This document shows positions 26,315 through 34,063 of a stretch of 64,000 bases of DNA, in pieces (the stretch's first letter is position 1; every line of letters begins with the position of its first letter). The notes beneath the pieces were generated by a model. That model saw only the letters and a list, made by a program, of their open reading frames with translations. It was not told the origin of the DNA and made no database searches. The translations under genes and the position numbers were made by a program. This DNA comes from Clostridium amylolyticum (GTDB lineage Bacteria > Bacillota > Clostridia > Clostridiales > Clostridiaceae): contig NZ_FQZO01000012.1 in the NCBI RefSeq assembly GCF_900142075.1, positions 20,373-84,372 of the forward strand. Direction: 5' to 3'.

Positions 26315-27460
26315 ATGAGTATTTTTAAAAGGTTTCTAAACTTACAGTTATTGAAAAAGAATAATTCAAAAGAAATAGATTTTAGAGAACTTCTTCATAG
26401 GGAGAAAGTTGAACTAGATACTTTAGGAATTTCAGAATATATAGGAGATAAAAGAGTGCTGGTTACTGGAGGGGCAGGTTCCATTGGCTCGGAATTATGT
26501 AGACAGATAGCTAATTTTAGACCAAAGAAATTATTAATACTGGATATATATGAAAATAGTTCTTATGAGCTACAAATAGAACTGGAGAAAAAATTCCCAT
26601 ATTTAGATTTTAAAATAATTATTGCCTCTATTACTGATATGGAAAGGGTAGAAAATATATTTAAGTTTTTTACTCCAGAGGTAGTTTTCCACGCAGCAGC
26701 CTTTAAGCATGTACCATTAATGGAGGATAATCCTACAGAGGCTGTTAAAAACAATATATTCGGCACTCTTAATTTAATAGAATGTGCAGATAAATTTAAT
26801 ATAAAGAAATTTGTTCTTATTTCAACAGATAAAGCTGTAAATCCTACCAGTGTTATGGGGGCAACAAAAAGAGTATGTGAAATTTTAGTACAAACCTATG
26901 ATAGGGTTAGTGATACTGAATTTGTAGCAGTGAGATTTGGTAATGTACTAGGAAGTAATGGTTCTGTTATACCCATATTTAAAAAGCAAATAGAAGAGGG
27001 TGGACCAGTTACCATAACACACTCTGATATTACAAGGTACTTTATGCTTATAGATGAGGCGGTGCAGCTAGTGCTACAGGCAGGAGCCTTTGCCAAGGGT
27101 GGAGAGATATTTATTTTAGACATGGGTAGTCCAATAAAAATATATGATTTAGCTTGTGACTTTATACGTCTTTTAGGCTTGGTTCCAGAAAAAGATATAC
27201 ACATTGAAGTAGTAGGCTTAAGACCAGGTGAAAAACTTTATGAAGAGTTATTAATGAAGGAAGAAGGCCTTAAAGAAACAAACCACGAAAAAATATTTGT
27301 AAGTAAAGCTGAACAAAGGAAGATAGAAGATATCAAAGATAAGTTAATGGAATTAAAAAAGTATACAGAATGGGGACAAGAAGAAAACCTTCTTATGAAG
27401 TTAAAGGAATTAGTTCCAAACTACACTTTAAGCCATAACTGTGAAAGTAATCTGAGGTGA
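26315..27460 (+). CDS. UDP-N-acetylglucosamine 4,6-dehydratase-like (CapD, soluble form)
   Basis: 381 residues. A short N-terminal extension is followed by the NAD-binding motif VLVTGGAGSIGSEL, then VFHAAAFKHVPLME and STDKAVNPTSVMGATKR. The usual YxxxK is replaced by MxxxK, as in CapD/FlaA1-type dehydratases. It lacks the four N-terminal membrane segments of full-length CapD. These enzymes make 4-keto-6-deoxy-HexNAc precursors of sugars such as FucNAc or bacillosamine. It is the first gene of the eight-gene plus-strand EPS operon; AAAAGGTGA lies upstream. Confidence 0.88.
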   Translation: MSIFKRFLNLQLLKKNNSKEIDFRELLHREKVELDTLGISEYIGDKRVLVTGGAGSIGSELCRQIANFRPKKLLILDIYENSSYELQIELEKKFPYLDFKIIIASITDMERVENIFKFFTPEVVFHAAAFKHVPLMEDNPTEAVKNNIFGTLNLIECADKFNIKKFVLISTDKAVNPTSVMGATKRVCEILVQTYDRVSDTEFVAVRFGNVLGSNGSVIPIFKKQIEEGGPVTITHSDITRYFMLIDEAVQLVLQAGAFAKGGEIFILDMGSPIKIYDLACDFIRLLGLVPEKDIHIEVVGLRPGEKLYEELLMKEEGLKETNHEKIFVSKAEQRKIEDIKDKLMELKKYTEWGQEENLLMKLKELVPNYTLSHNCESNLR

Positions 27461-27464
27461 TTAT

Positions 27465-28634
27465 ATGAAAGAAATAAGAATAGTTCAGCTTACAGCTATT
27501 GAAAGTACTATGAATACTATGCTCTATGCCTTAAACAAAGGTATTTTAAAAGAAGGTTATTCCCTTACAGCACTATACTCACCCAGTGAAACATCAGATG
27601 AAATAGTAAGAGATAGAGATATTAATGTGGTTAATGTGGAGATAGAAAGAAAGATTGCACCCATATCAAATATAAGGTGTATTTATAAAATATATAAAGA
27701 ACTAAAAAAGATAAAGCCTCATATAGTCCATGTGCATACTCCCATTGCAGCAGTATTAGGGAGGATAGCAGCTAAGTTAGCCAAAGTTCCAATAATAATA
27801 TATACAGCTCATGGGTTTTATTTTCATGAAAATATGTCACCATTAACTTACAAGCTTTTCTATAATATTGAAAAGTTTATGGGTAAATATTTTACTGATT
27901 TTTTATTTACTCAAAGCCTTGAAGATTATGAAACAGCCATTAAGGGTAAATTCAAGCCTAAAGATAAAATATTAGCTATTGGTAATGGTGTGGATGGTAG
28001 AAATAAATTTAATATAGAAAATATACAGGAGCAGGATATAAAAAATCTAAGAAGTGAATTTAATATAGGTGAGAAAGATAAAGTTGTTACCTTTATAGGA
28101 AGATTAGTAGAAGAAAAAGGTATATTAGATTTGCTAAAGGCTTTTGAAAAGATAGAAAGGGATGATATAAAGCTTTTAATAGTAGGTAGATTAGAAAAGG
28201 GAGAGAGGGATACAAAAACCTTTGAAGCTTTAAAGAAATATTATAATAAAAAAAATATTATTTTTACAGGACGGCGGGAGGATATAAATAATATTTTGTA
28301 TATTACAGATATCTTTTGTCTACCTTCCTATAGAGAAGGTATGCCCCGCAGCATAATTGAAGCCATGGTCATGGAATGTGCCGTTATAGCTTCAGATATA
28401 AGAGGGTGTCGTGAAGAGGTGGTACAAGATAACACCGGGTATTTGATAAAGGTTAATTCTCCAGAGTTTATAAAGGAAAAAATAGAATTATTATGTGAGG
28501 ATGAAGAAATGTTGAATGCTATGAAGAAACAAGGGAGAGCTAGAGCATTACAACTATATAATGAAGAAAAAGTTGTACAAAAACAGTTGGAAGTATATAA
28601 AGTACTATTAAAGTCTAAGGTACTGGGAGGTTAA
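27465..28634 (+). CDS. Glycosyltransferase family 4
   Basis: 389 residues with the GT-B double Rossmann fold. The N-terminal half has HVHTPIAAVLGRIAAKLAKVP and the HGFYFHE segment. The C-terminal half has VTFIGRLVEEKGILDLLKAF and the nucleotide-sugar-binding EX7E region CLPSYREGMPRSIIEAMVMECAV. It transfers a sugar to the lipid-linked EPS intermediate on the cytoplasmic side. Donor and acceptor are not predictable. It lies four bases after the dehydratase gene; GAGGTG precedes the ATG. Confidence 0.92.
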   Translation: MKEIRIVQLTAIESTMNTMLYALNKGILKEGYSLTALYSPSETSDEIVRDRDINVVNVEIERKIAPISNIRCIYKIYKELKKIKPHIVHVHTPIAAVLGRIAAKLAKVPIIIYTAHGFYFHENMSPLTYKLFYNIEKFMGKYFTDFLFTQSLEDYETAIKGKFKPKDKILAIGNGVDGRNKFNIENIQEQDIKNLRSEFNIGEKDKVVTFIGRLVEEKGILDLLKAFEKIERDDIKLLIVGRLEKGERDTKTFEALKKYYNKKNIIFTGRREDINNILYITDIFCLPSYREGMPRSIIEAMVMECAVIASDIRGCREEVVQDNTGYLIKVNSPEFIKEKIELLCEDEEMLNAMKKQGRARALQLYNEEKVVQKQLEVYKVLLKSKVLGG

Positions 28635-28638
28635 TATC

Positions 28639-29985
28639 TTGAAGCTTCATGAAAGATTAATTTCGCATAAAGAAAAGTTATCTGTAATTGGATTAGGGTA
28701 TGTAGGACTGCCTTTAGCATATGCTTTTAGTAAAAAATTAGAGGTGGTTGCTTTTGATATAAATGAAGAAAAAGTTCTGGGTTATAAAAGAGGAAAAGAT
28801 GTAACTCAAGAAGTAGGGGATGAAGAAATTAAAAAGTGTACAGCCTATTTTACTTCTCAAAGTGAGAAGTTGAGGGAGTGTAAGTTCCATGTAGTAGCTG
28901 TTCCCACCCCTATAAACAAGGATAAGAGTCCAGATTTAACCTTCATTATAGGTGCAAATAATATCCTTGGACCTAATCTTATTAAAGGTTCAATAGTGGT
29001 ATATGAGTCTACTGTATATCCAGGGGTTACAGAAGAGATTTGCATACCACAGCTGGAAAAGCTGTCTGGACTTAAATGTGGTATTGACTTTAAGGTAGGG
29101 TATTCTCCAGAAAGAATAAATCCAGGGGATAAATTTCATAAGCTAGAGAATATAGTTAAGATAGTATCAGCCATGGACAGTGAAAGCTTAGAGGATATTT
29201 ATGAAATATATAGTTTGGTGGTAGCAGCAGGAGTGCACAAAGTAAGCTCTATTAAAGTGGCAGAAGCAGCGAAGGTAATAGAAAACTCTCAAAGGGATAT
29301 AAATATAGCCTTCATAAATGAACTTTCCATTATATTTAACAAAATGGGTATAGATACCTTGGAGGTTCTTAAGGCTGCCTCAACAAAGTGGAATTTCTTG
29401 AACTTTTACCCAGGACTTGTAGGAGGTCACTGTATAGGTGTAGATCCATATTATCTAACCTACAAAGCAGAAAATTTAGGATATCATTCTCAAGTTATAC
29501 TTTCTGGAAGAAGAATAAACGATTATATGGGAAAATATATAGCAGAAAATGCTGTTAAGTGTTTAATAAAAGCAAACAGCTTTATTAATAAAAGTAAGGT
29601 TTGTATTCTAGGTATAACCTTTAAGGAAAATTGCGGAGATATTAGAAATAGTAAAGTGATAGACATTGCAGAGGAATTAAATGAGTATGGCATAGAGGTT
29701 GTAATAACAGACCCTCTAGCAGACTGTAAACAAGTAGAAGAGGAATATAAGCTAAGGCTGACTCCTATAGAAGATATAGAAGATGTCCACATGATAATAG
29801 TGGCTGTAGCTCATGATGAATATAAAGATCTTGATATTAATATTTTAGAAAATATGTTTAAAAAACCTATGGAAAATTCTAAAGAGATTGATAAAGCTGA
29901 GGAAAAAAGAGTGATTATAGATGTAAAAGGTATCCTTGATAAAGAGAATATTATATCTAAAGGATATTTATATTGGAGGCTTTAG
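28639..29985 (+). CDS. UDP-N-acetylhexosamine 6-dehydrogenase (TviB/WbpA-like)
   Basis: 448 residues from a TTG start with GGGAGG upstream. The NAD-binding motif VIGLGYVGLPLAYAF comes first; the central domain has the conserved KVAEAAKVIENSQRDINIAFINEL; catalytic Cys265 is in LVGGHCIGVDPYYL; the C-terminal UDP-binding domain has GITFKENCGDIRNSK. This pattern fits the TviB/WbpO/WbpA group, which oxidises UDP-GlcNAc or UDP-GalNAc at C6 to the uronic acid. The epimerase gene that follows supports a UDP-HexNAcA route, as in Vi antigen synthesis. Confidence 0.9.
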   Translation: MKLHERLISHKEKLSVIGLGYVGLPLAYAFSKKLEVVAFDINEEKVLGYKRGKDVTQEVGDEEIKKCTAYFTSQSEKLRECKFHVVAVPTPINKDKSPDLTFIIGANNILGPNLIKGSIVVYESTVYPGVTEEICIPQLEKLSGLKCGIDFKVGYSPERINPGDKFHKLENIVKIVSAMDSESLEDIYEIYSLVVAAGVHKVSSIKVAEAAKVIENSQRDINIAFINELSIIFNKMGIDTLEVLKAASTKWNFLNFYPGLVGGHCIGVDPYYLTYKAENLGYHSQVILSGRRINDYMGKYIAENAVKCLIKANSFINKSKVCILGITFKENCGDIRNSKVIDIAEELNEYGIEVVITDPLADCKQVEEEYKLRLTPIEDIEDVHMIIVAVAHDEYKDLDINILENMFKKPMENSKEIDKAEEKRVIIDVKGILDKENIISKGYLYWRL

Positions 29986-29987
29986 CG

Positions 29988-30971
29988 GTGAATATTGAAA
30001 GTGAAAAGGAAAATTATAATACAAGATTTTTAGTAACGGGTGGAGCGGGGTTTATAGGATCCAATTTAGTAGAAGAACTATTAAAAAAAGGCTATAAGGT
30101 AAGAGTTTTAGATAATTTTTCTACTGGAAAGATGGAAAATATAAAAGAATTCTTAAGTAGTGAGAATTTTCAGCTTATAGAAGGGGATATAAGAGATTTA
30201 AAAAAGTGCAGAGAATGCTGTGAAGATGTTGATTTTATACTGCATCAAGCAGCTTGGGGCTCTGTGCCAAGATCCATTAAGGAGCCATTACTTTATGAAG
30301 ATATAAATATAAAAGGTACTTTAAACCTATTTAAAGCTGCCTTAGATAACAAGGTTAAAAGGGTGGTGTATGCATCTTCATCTTCCGTTTATGGAAATAG
30401 TAGCATTATTCCAAAAAGAGAAGGAGAAGAAGGTAGGGTGCTCTCACCCTATGCTTTAACGAAAAGGGCGAATGAAGAATACGCCAGGCTATTCTATGAA
30501 TTATACGGTTTAGAAAGCATTGGGCTTAGATATTTTAATGTCTTTGGAAAGAAGCAGGATTCTCATAGCAGTTATGCAGCGGTGATACCTAAATTTATTA
30601 CGGCATTATGGGAAGATGAAAGGCCTATTATCTATGGAGATGGCAATCAATATAGAGATTTTACTGCGGTAGAAAACGTAATTCAAGCTAATATTAAAGC
30701 CTCTACCGCTCCAAGTTCTGCTTGTGGCAAAGTTTTTAATATAGCTTGTGGTGATAACATTACCATAAATGAATTATTAAAATCTATTAGTTTAATTATG
30801 CATAAGCCCTTTAATCCTATTTACCAAGCAGAAAGACAAGGGGATGTGCTGTATTCCAAAGGAGATATCCATAAGGCTAAGGAATATATTGGATATGAAC
30901 CTTTAGTAGATGTTAGTACAGGATTAAAAAGTACCATTAAGTGGTATGAAACTCAACTGACCATGAGGTGA
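29988..30971 (+). CDS. NAD-dependent nucleotide-sugar 4-epimerase (TviC/WbpP-like)
   Basis: 327 residues from a GTG at 29988, chosen because GGAGG ends 8 bases before it; an in-frame TTG 15 bases upstream lacks a site. An extended SDR with FLVTGGAGFIGSNLVEEL and YxxxK at Tyr155/Lys159 (SPYALTKRANEEY). Similarity is to UDP-GlcNAc(A) C4-epimerases. With the preceding dehydrogenase it should supply UDP-GalNAcA or a related uronic acid, making the exopolysaccharide acidic. Its start overlaps the end of the dehydrogenase gene. Confidence 0.88.
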   Translation: MNIESEKENYNTRFLVTGGAGFIGSNLVEELLKKGYKVRVLDNFSTGKMENIKEFLSSENFQLIEGDIRDLKKCRECCEDVDFILHQAAWGSVPRSIKEPLLYEDINIKGTLNLFKAALDNKVKRVVYASSSSVYGNSSIIPKREGEEGRVLSPYALTKRANEEYARLFYELYGLESIGLRYFNVFGKKQDSHSSYAAVIPKFITALWEDERPIIYGDGNQYRDFTAVENVIQANIKASTAPSSACGKVFNIACGDNITINELLKSISLIMHKPFNPIYQAERQGDVLYSKGDIHKAKEYIGYEPLVDVSTGLKSTIKWYETQLTMR

Positions 30972-30977
30972 AAAAAG

Positions 30978-32087
30978 ATGAAACCTAAAGTTTTAATTTT
31001 TGGCAGCAGTACAAAGCTGGCGGGGAGTGAACTAAAGATATTAGAATTTATAAAGAGATTTAGTAAGGATAAGCTTTCTGTGGAAGCGGCATTTCTATAT
31101 GAAAGTGAAATTATAGACAAAAAGATAGAGTCCTTAGGAGTAAAGGTAAAGTGTTTTGATATTAAAGATAAAGGTTTTATAAGAACAGTATTTACCATAA
31201 GAAAGCATTTGGCTAAAGAAAAGTATGATTTTATCTATTGCTTTGGATATAAAGTGAATTTTATAGTGAGACTTTTACAATTATTCCATAGTAAAACTAA
31301 AATATTCACTGCGGTAGAAAGCACTAAAAAAGATTTAAATATACTGGCAGCTCTATTTGACAAGATAACTTCCTTTAAAGTTTCTAAATATATATGTGTT
31401 TCTGAAAGCGTACAAAAAGTCTTAATGGAAAGAAATAAAATAAATAAAGAAAAAACTGTGATAATAAAAAATGGTATAGATTTAGGTAAATTTAATAATC
31501 ATAAGGATAAAAATGAGATAATTAAATCTTTAAATATAAATATCAATGAAGATGATTTTATAGTAGGTTGTATAGGAAATTTTAGAAAGGCTAAAGGGCA
31601 AGATATTCTTTTAGAGACCTGTAATAAACTTAAGAAATACAATGATATAAAGTATGTATTCGTTGGTGATGGAGAGCTTAGAGAATATTATGAGAAGCTT
31701 ATCTCTAATTATGGGATTGAAGAAAATGTTATTATACTAGGGGTTAGAGAAGATATACAGGATATAATTAAAAATTTTAATATTATGGTGGTACCCTCTA
31801 GATGGGAAGGGTTTGGATTGGTAGTTTTAGAGGCCATGGCAAGCCATGTGCCTGTAATTGCATCAAATGTTGATGGCCTTTTAGAGCTTGTTAAAGATGG
31901 ATTTAATGGAATGCTATTTGAAAAAGAGAATAGTGAAGATCTAGCAAATAAGATATTAATATTAAAAGACAATAAATTTATAAGAGAAAGTTTAACAGAT
32001 AACGCATATAAATATACTATAAAACCATATGATGCAGAAATAATGGTTAGGGAAATTGAAAATTTGATACTTTCAGAAAAAAGGTGA
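30978..32087 (+). CDS. Glycosyltransferase family 4
   Basis: 369 residues, GT-B fold. The N-terminus KVLIFGSSTKLAGSELKIL is the acceptor-side Rossmann start; IVGCIGNFRKAKGQDILLE and VVPSRWEGFGLVVLEAMASHVPVIAS are the donor-side motifs with the EX7E glutamates. This is a second, distinct EPS glycosyltransferase acting after lipid priming. AGGTGAAAAAAG precedes the ATG. The 3' end overlaps the next gene by 4 bases if that gene starts at its GTG. Confidence 0.92.
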   Translation: MKPKVLIFGSSTKLAGSELKILEFIKRFSKDKLSVEAAFLYESEIIDKKIESLGVKVKCFDIKDKGFIRTVFTIRKHLAKEKYDFIYCFGYKVNFIVRLLQLFHSKTKIFTAVESTKKDLNILAALFDKITSFKVSKYICVSESVQKVLMERNKINKEKTVIIKNGIDLGKFNNHKDKNEIIKSLNININEDDFIVGCIGNFRKAKGQDILLETCNKLKKYNDIKYVFVGDGELREYYEKLISNYGIEENVIILGVREDIQDIIKNFNIMVVPSRWEGFGLVVLEAMASHVPVIASNVDGLLELVKDGFNGMLFEKENSEDLANKILILKDNKFIRESLTDNAYKYTIKPYDAEIMVREIENLILSEKR

Positions 32088-33301
32088 GAAAGTTGAACTT
32101 GCTTCTTATAATATTTTTATTAACCCTTCCTATGACATACATGCTTAGCTTAAAATATATCACTACAAATTATATTATAGTAATGCTAATCACCATAGCA
32201 GCATTTTTTAAAAAGAATCCTAAAAAGAAAGAAAAAATTTCTTTAGATTTTCTTTTATATATTGGGTTTATTATAATATGTGCTTTAGGTTTTTTATTTA
32301 ATAATAACAGTAGTGACATGACCTTTGTAAAGCATACCTTATCTTATTCCTTTATACTAATATGCTATGGTATATTCCTTCCCAGGTATTTAGAGAAAAA
32401 TGATATAAAGATAGAAATGATTTTAAAGTGGATAAGCATTATGGTATTAATAACCTGTTCCTTTGCATTGTTAGAGTTTTTTGCACGAAACTTTATGCCT
32501 TCATTATTAAATGTTTTTCAAATGCTTAAATTAGATTCTATAGCAAAATATGATGCTCTGTATTTTGAAAAGTATCAAAGAAGCAGGGCTTTTATGAGTG
32601 AATCAGGGCATTTTGCTATGTTTGTTAATGCATTTTTACCTGTAAGTTTATATTATTTAAATAAATATAAGAAAAAATCAATATTTATAATATACTCTAT
32701 TATATGCATTTCAGGATATGTAGTAAGTTTCAGTGCCGGATCTTTTGTAAGTATAGCAGTATCTTTTTTTATAATTTATCCAATGTATGCCATAGAAGTT
32801 CGCAGTAAAAAAAAGATACTGTTTTTTATAATGTTTTTATTTATATCCTTGATAACTCTTTATTTTGTAAAGGATATACCTTTTTTTCAGGGAATAAAGG
32901 ACAAACTATTTTTAGTTAATGATTCAGGAAGGTTTTGGCGTTGGCAGTTTAGTTATGAAAGTTTTAGAAGTAGTAGCTTAAGTAAGATACTTTTTGGCAG
33001 AGGGTTAGGATATTTATCTTATAACTTTGATACAGGAAGTACCAATTGGTTCATAGAAACTCTTGTAGAAACCGGTATTATAGGTTTATTAACCCTAGTA
33101 TCGATTTTGGGTGTCAGTATTAAGAAAATAATAAGTTTAAAGTCTGAATTTAAATATTTTATACTCATAGGGCTCATATCTATGATTATTCAATATAATA
33201 TAATATCTGATTACTGGTATCCATGGATTTGGACAACTATGGCTTTGACAAAATATTTTAAATATGTGGAATACCTAGAGGAAGGTGATGGAGATAATTA
33301 G
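32084..33301 (+). CDS. O-antigen ligase / Wzy-like polysaccharide polymerase
   Basis: 405 residues, almost entirely hydrophobic, with about 10-12 membrane segments and one larger extracytoplasmic loop (about 270-320; NDSGRFWRWQFSYESF, then FGRGLGYLSYNF), the layout of the Wzy/WaaL family. It polymerises EPS repeat units on the outer face of the membrane. The start is uncertain: the GTG at 32084 overlaps the upstream stop, but a TTG at 32093 is better spaced from AAAAGGTG. It is adjacent to the flippase needed for a Wzx/Wzy pathway. Confidence 0.85.
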   Translation: MRKLNLLLIIFLLTLPMTYMLSLKYITTNYIIVMLITIAAFFKKNPKKKEKISLDFLLYIGFIIICALGFLFNNNSSDMTFVKHTLSYSFILICYGIFLPRYLEKNDIKIEMILKWISIMVLITCSFALLEFFARNFMPSLLNVFQMLKLDSIAKYDALYFEKYQRSRAFMSESGHFAMFVNAFLPVSLYYLNKYKKKSIFIIYSIICISGYVVSFSAGSFVSIAVSFFIIYPMYAIEVRSKKKILFFIMFLFISLITLYFVKDIPFFQGIKDKLFLVNDSGRFWRWQFSYESFRSSSLSKILFGRGLGYLSYNFDTGSTNWFIETLVETGIIGLLTLVSILGVSIKKIISLKSEFKYFILIGLISMIIQYNIISDYWYPWIWTTMALTKYFKYVEYLEEGDGDN

Positions 33302-34055
33302 GCTTAAATATAATAAATATATACTTTCCTTAGATGAAATCTGGGATTATTATGATGAGAAAGAAACTAATAAAGATAAAGGAACAGATATATTAATTAG
33401 CAAGATAACTCATAAAGAGCAAGGGGATCTATGCAGAAAAAGAAAAACTCTAATTACTGACCTAGAAGGCTCTAAAGAAGATATTTATCACATGTTTGAC
33501 AACCAAGTAAAAAGAGCCATTAAAAAAGCATTAACCTTTGATATTAAATGTGAATTCTTTTCTTCAAAGGATATATTAGAAAATAATGAGCTTATAGAAG
33601 AATTTAAAATGAACTACTATGAGTTTATTAAGAAGAAGAATCTTCCTTCTAGTAATCTTGATAAAATAAAAATGTATGCACAAAATAATAACCTTATTTT
33701 AGTGAGAGGAAGTATAGATAATAAACCTGTAATTTTTCGTACTGTAATTCACGATGAGAAATATGCTAGAGGAATACTAATGGTTTCAAATTTTAGAAAT
33801 TATGATACTAGAAAAGAGCAAAATAATATAGCTCATTTAAATAAATATGTAATTTACCAAGAAATGCTTTACCTTAAAGATAAGAATTTGAAAATATACG
33901 ACTGGGGAGGTATATCTGAGGAAACTGAAGAACAAGCTCGCATTTCATATTTTAAAAGGCAGTTTGGAGGAAAAGATCTGGAATATTATGAAACTATAAC
34001 AGCTTGTAGTCTAAAAGGAAAAGCAGCTTTAAAAGTTATAGATAAAATGCTGTGA
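33285..34055 (+). CDS. FemAB-like / GNAT-fold acyltransferase
   Basis: 256 residues without membrane segments. The pattern NQVKRAIKKALTFDIKCEFFSS, then RGILMVSNFRNYDTRKEQNNIAHLNKYVIYQEMLYLKDKNLKIYDWGGI and FKRQFGGKDLEYY, is that of the FemAB/peptidoglycan-bridge acyltransferase superfamily. Such proteins transfer amino acids from aminoacyl-tRNA, or other acyl groups, to cell-wall or polysaccharide amines. Within this cluster it may decorate the EPS repeat unit with an amino acid; this is inference. The start is GTG 33285 or ATG 33288; it overlaps the polymerase gene by 17 bases. Confidence 0.75.
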   Translation: MMEIIRLKYNKYILSLDEIWDYYDEKETNKDKGTDILISKITHKEQGDLCRKRKTLITDLEGSKEDIYHMFDNQVKRAIKKALTFDIKCEFFSSKDILENNELIEEFKMNYYEFIKKKNLPSSNLDKIKMYAQNNNLILVRGSIDNKPVIFRTVIHDEKYARGILMVSNFRNYDTRKEQNNIAHLNKYVIYQEMLYLKDKNLKIYDWGGISEETEEQARISYFKRQFGGKDLEYYETITACSLKGKAALKVIDKML

Positions 34056-34063
34056 GGTAATAT

